Shown here piece after piece: positions 8,390 through 16,871 of a stretch of 64,000 nt of DNA (position 1 is the stretch's first letter; every line of letters starts with the position of its first letter). A model generated the notes under the pieces. It had not been told where the DNA came from. It did not search any database and saw nothing but the letters and a program-made list of their open reading frames with translations. The stretch lies in contig NZ_CAAJGL010000063.1 of assembly GCF_900996225.1 (NCBI RefSeq), positions 62,001 through 126,000 of the forward strand. Reading direction: 5' to 3'. The DNA comes from Paraburkholderia sp. BCC1884 (GTDB lineage Bacteria; Pseudomonadota; Gammaproteobacteria; Burkholderiales; Burkholderiaceae). The position numbers and the translations under genes are program-made.

Positions 8390-9040
8390 TCAGTTAGTGC
8401 CATCTCTCCCCCACTCCTCTGCCATTACGTCGAGCACCATCGCTGCGGACACCGCACCCGGATCGACATGTCCGAGACTGCGTTCCCCAAGACGCGCCGA
8501 GCGCCCCTTTGTGGCGATCATCGATTTGGTGGACTCGGCGCCCGACATCGCGGCCTCGCGAATCCGGGCCATGATTTCAGCTATCGGCAGTTGGTCCGCC
8601 ATGCCTCGTTCGGCTGCCACTGAAGCCGGCGTCCACACGTCCACCATCGTCTTTTCGCCCACCTCCGCTTTGCCGCGCGAACGAATACCTTCGGCCATCG
8701 CGACAATCAGACCCGGCGCTTCGTTCAGCGGCATCTCCGTCCGTGCGCCGGCCGTCTTTGCTGCGCGCATGAACGCGGTCGCGTAGAGCGGTCCCGACGA
8801 GGCGCCGACCGCATTCAGAAAACCTTTCGCCGCCGCGTTCAACTGGTCCGCAAGCGTGATCTCGGCGGCCAGCGCGTCGATCGCTTTCGAGGCGGCGGCG
8901 AACCCCTGCTCCATCGCAATGCCGTGATCTGCGTCGCCGATCACACCATCGAGGCGGCACAGTTCGTCACGCGATGCGGCGATCGTGCTCGCCAGTTCGC
9001 GAAAGAGCTGCGCCATGTGCGCGGTGGTCAGCGCGCGCAT
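8390..9040 (-). CDS. dhaL: Dihydroxyacetone kinase nucleotide-binding subunit DhaL-like
   Basis: 216 residues from the ATG at 9040 (MRALTTAHMAQLFREL...). The longer open frame to 9463 lies inside dhaK and is a shadow. The ADP/metal site motif DGVIGDADHGIAMEQGF, with its aspartates, and GASSGPLYATAFMRAA are characteristic of DhaL. With DhaK it would phosphorylate a short ketose. In mycobacterial tetritol pathways a DhaK-type kinase acts on erythrulose, so the substrate here may be erythrulose rather than dihydroxyacetone. The start overlaps dhaK by 13 bases. Confidence 0.85.
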   Translation of the reverse strand: MRALTTAHMAQLFRELASTIAASRDELCRLDGVIGDADHGIAMEQGFAAASKAIDALAAEITLADQLNAAAKGFLNAVGASSGPLYATAFMRAAKTAGARTEMPLNEAPGLIVAMAEGIRSRGKAEVGEKTMVDVWTPASVAAERGMADQLPIAEIMARIREAAMSGAESTKSMIATKGRSARLGERSLGHVDPGAVSAAMVLDVMAEEWGRDGTN

Positions 9041-10062
9041 TGTCCGGCCCCTTGCTGGAACATCGCGCACTCGCACGGGTGATCGATGAGCCGTTGAAGC
9101 TCGTCGTCGAGATGCATGACCGTGATGGACGCACCCGCCATTTCGAGCGAGGTACACAGCGGCCCGACCAACGTCCGATGCACGACCAGACCCGCTTCCT
9201 GCAGCCGCTGGGCAACGCGGCGGTTCAGAATGTAAAGCTCCATCAACGGTGTGGAACCGAGCGAGTTCACCAGCACGGCAACGCGATCGCCGCGGGCCGC
9301 GGCCATCTCGGCAAGGATCACGTCCATGATCTCGTCGGTGACTGCGTCGGCTGGGCGCAGCGCTTCGCGGCGCATGCCCGGCTCGCCGTGAATGCCCATG
9401 CCGATTTCCATTTCTCCGGCCGCGATCTCGAAGTTCGCGCGACGTGTCTGCGGCAGCGAACACGGCGCAAGCCCCACGCCCAAGGTGTAAGTGCGTGCAT
9501 TGGCGTGACGCGCGACACGTTCGACTTCAGCCAGCGGCATCATCAGATCGGCGGCGGCGCCCGCCGCCTTGAAGATGAACGTGTTGCCCGCCACGCCGCG
9601 CCGTGTCTCGCGTTTCTCACGTGGAGCGGATGCGACGTCGTCGGTCGTCAGCACGGTGCGCGCCTCGATGCCCTCGAGTTCGAGCATTTCGGTAGCCATG
9701 TCGAAATTCATCACGTCGCCGGCGTAGTTGCCGTACATCAACAGCACGCCCGCGCCGCCGTTTGCGGCCAGCGCCGCGTCGACCACGGGTTGCGGCGGCG
9801 GCGAGGCGAACACGTTGCCGATCACCGCCGCATCGGCGAGACCCTTGCCGACGAAACCGAGAAAGGTCGGCTCGTGACCCGAGCCGCCGCCGATTACCAG
9901 CGCAACCTTGCCTTCGCGCGGACCGTGGCGCGCAATGATCGCGCGCGGCGCGGACTCGCTTCGCATTAGCAGATCGCCGTGTGCGGCCATGACGCCTTCG
10001 AGCATCTCGTCGACGGCGGCGTCGCCGTCGTTGATCAGCTTCTGTGTCATCGTGTCTGGCAT
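9028..10062 (-). CDS. dhaK: Dihydroxyacetone kinase substrate-binding subunit DhaK-like (possible erythrulose kinase subunit)
   Basis: 344 residues, close to the ~330-360 of DhaK. GGGSGHEPTFLGFVGKGLADAA and MYGNYAGDVMNFDMA form the ketose site, and the GIHGEPG motif supplies the histidine that bonds the substrate as a hemiaminal. ATP binding is provided by the DhaL subunit encoded next; no phosphotransferase (DhaM) gene is nearby, which fits an ATP-dependent enzyme. In this operon the likely substrate is a four-carbon ketose; this is inferred from the eryA/eryB/eryC neighbours. Confidence 0.85.
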   Translation of the reverse strand: MPDTMTQKLINDGDAAVDEMLEGVMAAHGDLLMRSESAPRAIIARHGPREGKVALVIGGGSGHEPTFLGFVGKGLADAAVIGNVFASPPPQPVVDAALAANGGAGVLLMYGNYAGDVMNFDMATEMLELEGIEARTVLTTDDVASAPREKRETRRGVAGNTFIFKAAGAAADLMMPLAEVERVARHANARTYTLGVGLAPCSLPQTRRANFEIAAGEMEIGMGIHGEPGMRREALRPADAVTDEIMDVILAEMAAARGDRVAVLVNSLGSTPLMELYILNRRVAQRLQEAGLVVHRTLVGPLCTSLEMAGASITVMHLDDELQRLIDHPCECAMFQQGAGQCAR

Positions 10063-10072
10063 GTCCGCGTCC

Positions 10073-11011
10073 TCAGATATTCAGATCGGCAATGCCGGTG
10101 TCGAAATGCGGAGCCCAGAAGGCCACTGATTCGGCAATCTGGTCGACGACCTGCCGGTCGATCGGTTCGCGCTCCTTGAACGACAGTTCCAGACAGATCT
10201 CGTTGTCGCGCCCGCCGCCCTCCTTCAACGCTTCGATCAACGGTTTGGGCTGGATGCGACCGCGTTCGTTGTACTCGGCGATGAAGGGACGATGACCGCC
10301 CTTGTCCATCAGCGACTGCTTGATATGGATGATCGGCGACACACGCGGCACGGCGCGCGCCCACGCATACGGATCGAAATCGTCGGGGTTCGGGCTGGTG
10401 ACGTCGCCGTGATCGATGTCGGCCATCATCCACATCGGGATGGCCATTTTCGCGGCGCTCAGCTTGTCTTGCAGCGCCATGCAGGCGGCGATGGTTTCGC
10501 CGAACTCTCGACCGATCGACATCGGTTCCCAGAACACATACTTCAGTCCCGCCGCCTTCGCGTGTTCCGCGACTTCGGCCCAGCAATCGATGGCGGTTTG
10601 AATCAGCGCATCGCGGCGCGCGGGATCGTCGAAATCCTTGTACGTGAAGATGGCGAACTGCGTGCCGATGGAGTCGCCGCCGAGATCGGCCGTGATATCC
10701 GCGAAAGTCTTGAACCAGTCGATGTAATAGCGGCGCACATCAGCGTCAGGATGGCCGAAGTGATTGAGACGCCCGTACGGCCCGGTCATGCCCGAGGTGA
10801 TCCGCACGCCCGTGCGCGTCATCGCGGCGCGCATCTCGCGCGTGAGACGGCGCGTGGTCGCTGCCGGCCACGACGGGTTGATGAACTCATGCGTCAACTG
10901 CACATCACGAATCTTCATGTCGTGCGCGATGGTGTCGATGAGATCGCCAGGCTCGGCGAAGCGGTTCACCAGCGGATTCGTATTAAGTGCAAGCGTGAAT
11001 GCCATGTTCAT
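10073..11011 (-). CDS. eryC: Sugar phosphate isomerase/epimerase, EryC-like TIM barrel
   Basis: 312 residues, matching Brucella EryC in length. AP-endonuclease-2-type TIM barrel with metal-ligand-like acidic and histidine residues (VFWEPMSIGREFGETI, MMADIDHGD, SPIIHIKQS). In the erythritol pathway EryC acts on tetrulose-4-phosphate after EryB, upstream of the TpiA2 and RpiB isomerases. Here it sits exactly between the eryB-like gene (31 bases before) and dhaK (10 bases after). The ORF has ATGs at 11011 and 11005; either could be used. Family assignment is good, precise reaction inferred. Confidence 0.75.
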   Translation of the reverse strand: MNMAFTLALNTNPLVNRFAEPGDLIDTIAHDMKIRDVQLTHEFINPSWPAATTRRLTREMRAAMTRTGVRITSGMTGPYGRLNHFGHPDADVRRYYIDWFKTFADITADLGGDSIGTQFAIFTYKDFDDPARRDALIQTAIDCWAEVAEHAKAAGLKYVFWEPMSIGREFGETIAACMALQDKLSAAKMAIPMWMMADIDHGDVTSPNPDDFDPYAWARAVPRVSPIIHIKQSLMDKGGHRPFIAEYNERGRIQPKPLIEALKEGGGRDNEICLELSFKEREPIDRQVVDQIAESVAFWAPHFDTGIADLNI

Positions 11012-11042
11012 CTCGTATCGTGTTGGGCCAGACGCGGCCGGC

Positions 11043-12551
11043 TTACGCGGATTTCCTGACGAGGCCGTCGAGCCACGCTTCGAAGGCCGCGTGCTGCGCT
11101 TCGTTCATGTGCAGCCCGTGCTTGGTGCGTCGCGTGAGCATGTCTTCCGCCGTCGCGGCCCATTCGTGGGCCATCAGATAGCGCGCCTCGGCCTCGTACA
11201 GATTCGGCCCGAATTGCCGCCCGAGACCGGCAAGCGACGTCGCACCGTCGATGACCTTCGCCGTGAGCGTGCCGTAGGTCTGTGTGTAGTAACGCAACAG
11301 GTCGCGCGGCAGCCAGTCGTACTGAGCTTGCAGGCCTGCCCTGAAACGCGCCACATCGGCTCCCTCGATATCGCCGCCCGGAAGTTTTGCAGTTGCAGTC
11401 CAGTCGGCGCCCATCTTCGGGAAAGTCGGTTTCAGCTTTTGCAACGCGTGTTCCGCGAGCTTGCGGAAGGTCGTGATCTTGCCGCCGAAGACATTCAGCA
11501 AAGGCACGCCCGCGCTGTCGTCGAGATCGAACACGTAGTCGCGCGTGACTGCGGAGGGATTGCCCTTGCCGTCATCGTAAAGCGGCCGCACGCCCGAGAA
11601 GGTTTGCAGAATGTCCTGCTTGCGCAACGGATGCTTGAAGTAACGATTCACCGCCGACAACAGATAGTCGATTTCCTCGTTCGAAATCTGCACGGTTTCG
11701 GGCGCACCGTCCCAAGGAACATCGGTCGTTCCGATGAGCGCCTTATCGCCTTCGTAGGCGTTGATGAAGATCACACGCTTGTCGTGGTTCTGCACCAGAT
11801 AGGAATGCGGGCCGTCCCAGAACTTCGGCGTGACGAGGTGGCTCCCCTTGACCAGCCGCACCTTGCGGGTCGATGTCGCGCCCGCACGTCCGATGACTTC
11901 CGTTACCCACGGCCCCGCCGCATTCACGAGCGCGCGCGCCTTGACCACCCGGGTCGAGCCGTTACGCGCATCGCGCAACTCGACGCGCCACGCGCCGCCC
12001 TCGCGTCGCGCCGATACGCAAGCGGTGTGCGTCAGCACTTCCGCGCCGCGCTGCGCGGCGTCGAGTGCATTGAGCACGACGAGACGCGCGTCGTCGACCC
12101 AGCAGTCGGAATACTCGAAGCCGCGTCGATACTCGTCCTTGATCGGTGCGCCTTCGGGATTGCGCCACAGATCGAGGGAGCGCGTGCCGGGCAGCTTCTC
12201 GCGGCCGCCGAGGTGGTCGTACAGGAACAGGCCCGTGCGCACCAGCCACGCGGGGCGGTCGCCGGGACTATGCGGCAATACGAAACGCAGCGGCCAGATG
12301 ATGTGCGGCGCGGCATTGAGCAGCACTTCGCGCTCGATCAAAGCTTCACGCACGAGCCGGAACTCGTAGTACTCGAGATATCGCAGCCCGCCGTGTACGA
12401 GTTTGCCGGAGCGCGACGACGTGCCTTGTGCCAGATCGTCCTTCTCGCAAAGGATCACCGACAGGCCGCGGCCTGCCGCATCGCGCGCGATGCCCGCGCC
12501 GTTGATGCCGCCGCCGATGACACACAGGTCAACCATGTCCTTCTCGCTCAT
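11043..12551 (-). CDS. eryB: FAD-dependent glycerol-3-phosphate dehydrogenase family protein, EryB-like
   Basis: 502 residues, full length for GlpD/EryB. The N-terminal FAD-binding GGGINGAGIARDAAGRG motif is clear, as are the family blocks SSRSGKLVHGGLRYLE, KGSHLVTP and GVRPLYDDG, followed by the C-terminal helical domain of aerobic G3P dehydrogenases. Within an eryA-eryC-type operon the substrate is expected to be a tetritol phosphate, with electrons going to the respiratory quinone pool. A second, more distant GlpD-type gene is found at 16872 on the other arm of the divergon. Confidence 0.82.
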   Translation of the reverse strand: MSEKDMVDLCVIGGGINGAGIARDAAGRGLSVILCEKDDLAQGTSSRSGKLVHGGLRYLEYYEFRLVREALIEREVLLNAAPHIIWPLRFVLPHSPGDRPAWLVRTGLFLYDHLGGREKLPGTRSLDLWRNPEGAPIKDEYRRGFEYSDCWVDDARLVVLNALDAAQRGAEVLTHTACVSARREGGAWRVELRDARNGSTRVVKARALVNAAGPWVTEVIGRAGATSTRKVRLVKGSHLVTPKFWDGPHSYLVQNHDKRVIFINAYEGDKALIGTTDVPWDGAPETVQISNEEIDYLLSAVNRYFKHPLRKQDILQTFSGVRPLYDDGKGNPSAVTRDYVFDLDDSAGVPLLNVFGGKITTFRKLAEHALQKLKPTFPKMGADWTATAKLPGGDIEGADVARFRAGLQAQYDWLPRDLLRYYTQTYGTLTAKVIDGATSLAGLGRQFGPNLYEAEARYLMAHEWAATAEDMLTRRTKHGLHMNEAQHAAFEAWLDGLVRKSA

Positions 12552-12580
12552 TTCAGCGTTCCGTATAGACGTTAGCGACG

Positions 12581-14188
12581 TTAATCAAGAGTTGCGGAAA
12601 CTGCTTCCGGCCGATGCCGTGACTTCAGCAACCGCGCCGTTTCGTCCCATGTCGGTCCGAGCGCCTGACGCGCCTGCCGATAGGCGGGGAAAAGCCTTGC
12701 GTAGAGTTGGACCAGTTCGGAATCGGGCGTTTCGGCCTGGCCCAGAAGCGGCGTCACCCATTCGGCGATGCACGTCTCCATGTCGGGATAGATACCGAGC
12801 GCGACCGCCGCCATCATCGCCGCGCCGGCCGCGCCCGCTTCCTCGCGCGCGGAAATGCGCGTGGGTGCGCCGACTACCGCACCGAGCACGCCGCGCAATG
12901 AACGCGAACGCGTCGCGCCGCCCGTCAGACGCAACTCGTCCGGCATCGGCAAGCCCATCGACGTGTAGCAGTCGCGCGCGGCCATGCCGAGTCCTTCGAC
13001 CACTGCCCGGAACAGATCCGGGTAGCGGCTTTCGCTCGTCAGACCGATGAAATCGGCACGCGCATTGGGGTCGACGAACGGCCCGCGTTCGCCCGCATCG
13101 GAGATATAGGGGTGATAGAGCAGCGCACCCGGACGCCCGGATTGCAGCCATCCGTCGATGCATTTCATCCTGTCGGCGTGCGAAAGGCTCGTGCCGAACT
13201 GCTTGAGCAGATCGCTGGCGAGATTCAGGACCCAATCGACGTTCAGCGTGGCGGCCATGTTCGATTGCACCTGCGCCGACATGCCCGGCAGCGGCAACGC
13301 GATCACATAACCCGTGCCTTCCGCGTTCAGATGCACGTCTTCGTTGCGGGTCGCGCGCATGTGCATGCCCGTCGAACCGACGATGGAGCAACTGGCGCCC
13401 GCCGCGCCTTCGGTGTGAATGCCCGCGCCTAACGCGGTCAGCACGATATCGACAAAGCCGAGACATACGGGGGTGCCGTGCAGCAAACCCGTCGCCGCTG
13501 CCGCTTCAGCGGATAGCGGATGCGTCGTCTGGGTGCCGTCGACGATCTCGGGCAACAAGCCGCGCCAGCCGCTCAGACCGAGCGCTTCGATCACCGTGTC
13601 GTCATAGCGGCGCGTGCGGAAGTTGCCGAAGGTGAAGCTCGCTTCCGAGGGATCGGTCGCGCGCACGCCGGTGAGGTTCAGATACAGCCAATCCTTGCAA
13701 TGCATCGCGACTTCGGCGCGTTCCAGCACGTCCGGCGTCGTCGCTGCCATATGAGCGATCTGCGCCGCCTGGCTGCACGCGGCAAGCCCGGTGCCGGTGG
13801 CTTCGAAGCGTGCCCAGCTCGCCGGGCCTTCCTGCAATCGCCGCACCGTGCTCGCAGCGCGGGCGTCGAGCCATAGCCACGCGTCGCTTGCGGGCCGGTT
13901 GCCCGCACCGACCAGCCACGTGCCGTCGCCTTGGCCCGTGACGGCCAGTGCGCGCGTGCGCTGCGCGAGCCCTTCGACCTTCGCGCCGAGATCGCGCAAG
14001 GTCTGTGCGCAGTCCAGCCAGGTTTGATCGAGCGACTGGGTCGCCGCGCCGTCGGCATTCGTGAAGTAGCGGTTCGGCACCGAGGCGACGGCGATCTGCC
14101 GTCCCGACAAATCGAAAGCCACGGCCTTGATGACCGATGTGCCGGCGTCGACGCCGATCAGCAGGTCGCGTGTTTCGCCAGCCATCAC
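12581..14188 (-). CDS. eryA: FGGY-family carbohydrate kinase, erythritol kinase-like (EryA)
   Basis: 535 residues with both FGGY lobes. The N-terminal ATPase phosphate loop GVDAGTSVIKAVAFDLSGR and the active-site region TGQGDGTWLV closely match erythritol kinases; the C-terminal lobe has RLTGGATRSRSLRGVLGAVVG and REEAGAAGAAMMA. It would phosphorylate the imported polyol using ATP, giving the substrate for the FAD dehydrogenase encoded 29 bases downstream. The start overlaps the eryD-like stop by four bases. A second, clearly different FGGY kinase is encoded at 15339. Confidence 0.85.
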   Translation of the reverse strand: MMAGETRDLLIGVDAGTSVIKAVAFDLSGRQIAVASVPNRYFTNADGAATQSLDQTWLDCAQTLRDLGAKVEGLAQRTRALAVTGQGDGTWLVGAGNRPASDAWLWLDARAASTVRRLQEGPASWARFEATGTGLAACSQAAQIAHMAATTPDVLERAEVAMHCKDWLYLNLTGVRATDPSEASFTFGNFRTRRYDDTVIEALGLSGWRGLLPEIVDGTQTTHPLSAEAAAATGLLHGTPVCLGFVDIVLTALGAGIHTEGAAGASCSIVGSTGMHMRATRNEDVHLNAEGTGYVIALPLPGMSAQVQSNMAATLNVDWVLNLASDLLKQFGTSLSHADRMKCIDGWLQSGRPGALLYHPYISDAGERGPFVDPNARADFIGLTSESRYPDLFRAVVEGLGMAARDCYTSMGLPMPDELRLTGGATRSRSLRGVLGAVVGAPTRISAREEAGAAGAAMMAAVALGIYPDMETCIAEWVTPLLGQAETPDSELVQLYARLFPAYRQARQALGPTWDETARLLKSRHRPEAVSATLD

Positions 14189-15162
14189 TCGGCCTCCGAA
14201 GCGGAGGCTTCGTCGTTCAGCGCCAGCGCCGACGCTTCGTCGGTGATGAGGCCGCTCAGGAGGCCGCTCTTCAGCACGGCGCGGATCGCCGCGATCTTCG
14301 ACGCGCCGCCCGCAATGGCAACGATGCGACGACCTTTGAGATCTTCGAGGTTGGGTGCCACGGTGCGCGCCGCCAGCGACGTTTCGACGGACTCACCATC
14401 GGCGCTGAAGAAATGCCCCAGCACTTCGCCCTGGCCGCCCATGTCGTGCACTTCCTGGATCTCCGCCGGCTCGATCATCTGCGAGGCGACCAGCTGCGCG
14501 TCGGCATTGACCGACCCGATCCCGACGACCATCAGATCTGCGTGCGCCGCCAGCTCGAACACTTCCCGCGCGCCGCGCTGCGACAGCAGAACTTCGCGAT
14601 CCTCGGCGGTATTGGCGAAAAACGGCAGCGGCATTACGTAGGACACCGCGCCGGTCTGTTCGGCGAGGCGATGAATCACGTCGTAAGGATTGGCCGTGTA
14701 CTTGCGCGTCACGCCGCCGAGCAGTGAAACGAATCGCACCGTGCCGGCGTCCATGCGCGGAATGTTTGCGACGGCGGCGGCCAGTGTGCGGCCATGCCCG
14801 ATGCCGATCACACCGTCCTGCAGCGTCAGAATTTCTCGCTGCAGAAACTGCGAACCCGCGAAACCCAAGGCACGCAACGGCAATTCGCCCTCGTTGAGTT
14901 CGGGAACGACTTCGCAATAGCTCAAACCATAGCGTTGCGCCAGGCGGGCTTCGAGTACGGCGCACTCGGCCACATCGCCGTCGATGGTGAACTTCACCGC
15001 GCCGCTCTGGTTGGCGCGCATGATCAGCCGATGCGCCTTCAGGCTGGTCACCCCGAGACGAGAGGCAACGTCGGCCTGCGTCTGCCCGGCCACGTAATGC
15101 AGCCACGCCGCGCGGATCGCAAGGCTGTCCTCGGCATCGCGCCTGTCGGCGGATTTCGTCAT
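14185..15162 (-). CDS. eryD: SorC/DeoR-type transcriptional regulator, EryD-like
   Basis: 325 residues: an N-terminal helix-turn-helix (WLHYVAGQTQADVASRLGVTSLKAHRLI) followed by a SorC-type sugar-phosphate-binding domain (GVIGIGHGRTLAAAVANIPR, KGRRIVAIAGGASKIAAIRAVLKSG), the layout of Brucella EryD. It is the first gene of the minus-strand operon and is divergent from the second kinase/dehydrogenase pair. It probably represses both arms until a phosphorylated polyol intermediate binds. The perfect inverted repeat at 15177-15205, only 15 bases before its start codon, is the natural candidate operator. Confidence 0.85.
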   Translation of the reverse strand: MTKSADRRDAEDSLAIRAAWLHYVAGQTQADVASRLGVTSLKAHRLIMRANQSGAVKFTIDGDVAECAVLEARLAQRYGLSYCEVVPELNEGELPLRALGFAGSQFLQREILTLQDGVIGIGHGRTLAAAVANIPRMDAGTVRFVSLLGGVTRKYTANPYDVIHRLAEQTGAVSYVMPLPFFANTAEDREVLLSQRGAREVFELAAHADLMVVGIGSVNADAQLVASQMIEPAEIQEVHDMGGQGEVLGHFFSADGESVETSLAARTVAPNLEDLKGRRIVAIAGGASKIAAIRAVLKSGLLSGLITDEASALALNDEASASEAE

Positions 15163-15176
15163 GTCGTCTCCGTGAA

Positions 15177-15221
15177 CACGTTAAAAGTGATATTTTTTTA
15201 ACGTGCTGAAATTTTTTTCAG
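15177..15221. promoter_or_regulatory. Candidate EryD operator: tandem inverted repeats in the divergent promoter region
   Basis: CACGTTAAAA (15177-15186) and TTTTAACGTG (15196-15205) form a perfect 10-base inverted repeat with a 9-base spacer. It is followed immediately by CTGAAA-TTTT-TTTCAG (15206-15221). It lies between the eryD-like start (15162) and the second kinase start (15339), so one bound regulator could control both transcripts. Confidence 0.6.
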
Positions 15222-15338
15222 TTCAACCACGATAGGCATCCCGATCGTCGATTACCATCCGCTATAACCCTGGGCTAAGCACTGCGGCGAGAGAGACCGG
15301 ACCGGCCCTGCTGCAGCGCAATAAAAAATGGAGACACG

Positions 15339-16856
15339 ATGGAGACGTATCTGCTGGGTATCGACAGCGGCTCGACGGCCACGAAGGCCGTCGTTTTCGA
15401 CACGTCCGGACGCACCGTGGCGGTCGGAAGCCGACGCGTCGAGCAGTTGCAGCCGCGCGCGCGCCATGTCGAGCGCGACATGCAGGCGACCTGGGACGCG
15501 GCGTGCGCCGCCATCCGCGACGCCGTCGGCCAGGTTCCCGACGGCTCGATCGAAGCCGTCGGCGTGACCGGACACGGTGACGGGCTCTATCTCGTCGACC
15601 GCGCCGGTGCGCCGCTCGGGCCAGGCATCCTGTCCCTCGACAGCCGCGCGTTCGACGTGCACGAGCGATGGCGTGAGGAAGGCGTGCTGGACAAGGCTTT
15701 GGAACTGACGGGGCAACGACCTTATGCCTACGCCGCCGTCAGCCTGCTGAAATGGATCGAACTCAACGAACCGGAGCGGTTCGCGAGAATCGGTCACGTG
15801 CTTTTCTGCAAGGACTGGCTGCGCTCATGCCTGACCGGCGTGTTTGCCACCGATCCGACCGAAGCGAGTTCGTCTTTCACCGACGTCAATACGCAGGCCT
15901 ACAGCGACGATGTCATGGCGCTTTACGGCCTCACGCCGATCCGGCGCGCGTTGCCGGACATCGTTCCGTCTGCTGCGCAGGCGGGTCGCGTCACCGCCCT
16001 CGCCGCTGCGCTGACCGGTCTGAAGGAAGGCACGCCCGTCGCCTGCGGCATGCACGACGTCACGTCGAGCGCGGTCGGCATGAGCCATACCGAGCCGGGT
16101 GTGCTGTCGGTCACGGCGGGCACGTTCAGCATCAACGAGATACTTTCCGATCGTCCACGGCTCGATCCGCGATGGTCGTGCCGCAACGGCACGCGCCCCG
16201 GCCAGTGGATGAACATGTCGATATCACCGGCATCGTCCAGCAACGTGGACTGGGCATTGCGCGAGCTCTTTCATCACGAAGCACAGGAAGCCGCCCGAAG
16301 CGGCAGGTCGCTGTTCGATCTGATCGGCGACGAAGTGCAAGCGGCTTTTGATGAGCCCAGTTCCGTGATGTTTCACCCGTTCCTGTTCGGCTCGCCGTTC
16401 GAGCAACCGGCCAGCGCCTCGTTCTTCGGCATGCGCTCATGGCATCGTCGTGGCCACCTCGCGCGCGCCGTGCTCGAAGGCATGGTGTTCAATCATCGTT
16501 GGCATATCGAAGCATTGACGAAGACCTTTCCCGCGCAAAAGGCGGGACTGACAGGCGGAGGGTCGTCGAGCCCGTTGCTCGCGCAATTGTTTGCCGATGT
16601 GCTCGGCCTCGAGATCGATATTCCCGAGAATCAGGAAGCCAGCGCGCTCGGGGCAGCGCTCTGCGCCGGCGTCAGCGCAGGTGTCTTCTCGTCGCTCGCC
16701 GACGCCACCGCGCGTGCCTGCCGGGTGCAGCGCACGCACACGCCGGGCGCACAGCAGCACGCCCGGCTCGACAAGGCGTATCGGCTCTGGACGCAACTCG
16801 CCGCCGCCATTGAACCCCTGTGGCCGGCGCTCGACCGCTCGACCACCGCGCACTGA
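15339..16856 (+). CDS. Second FGGY-family carbohydrate kinase
   Basis: 505 residues with a complete FGGY fold: GIDSGSTATKAVVFDTSGR phosphate loop, VTGHGDGLYLVD active-site region and a C-terminal lobe ending GLTGGGSSSPLLAQLFADVLG and NQEASALGAALCAG. It is only distantly similar to the EryA-like kinase across the divergon. It resembles the xylulose/ribulose or L-xylulose kinase branch more than erythritol kinases. The ATG at 15339 is used, since an overlapping frame at 15328 is a shadow. Followed after 15 bases by an FAD dehydrogenase gene, so the pair could process another polyol or stereoisomer. Confidence 0.82.
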   Translation: METYLLGIDSGSTATKAVVFDTSGRTVAVGSRRVEQLQPRARHVERDMQATWDAACAAIRDAVGQVPDGSIEAVGVTGHGDGLYLVDRAGAPLGPGILSLDSRAFDVHERWREEGVLDKALELTGQRPYAYAAVSLLKWIELNEPERFARIGHVLFCKDWLRSCLTGVFATDPTEASSSFTDVNTQAYSDDVMALYGLTPIRRALPDIVPSAAQAGRVTALAAALTGLKEGTPVACGMHDVTSSAVGMSHTEPGVLSVTAGTFSINEILSDRPRLDPRWSCRNGTRPGQWMNMSISPASSSNVDWALRELFHHEAQEAARSGRSLFDLIGDEVQAAFDEPSSVMFHPFLFGSPFEQPASASFFGMRSWHRRGHLARAVLEGMVFNHRWHIEALTKTFPAQKAGLTGGGSSSPLLAQLFADVLGLEIDIPENQEASALGAALCAGVSAGVFSSLADATARACRVQRTHTPGAQQHARLDKAYRLWTQLAAAIEPLWPALDRSTTAH

Positions 16857-16871
16857 AACCGGAGAAAATCG

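Noticed and set aside
8390..9463. A 357-residue version of the DhaL protein starting at 9463
   Set aside because: The extra N-terminal part lies inside dhaK and is Arg-rich without DhaL features; the ATG at 9040 begins the true domain.
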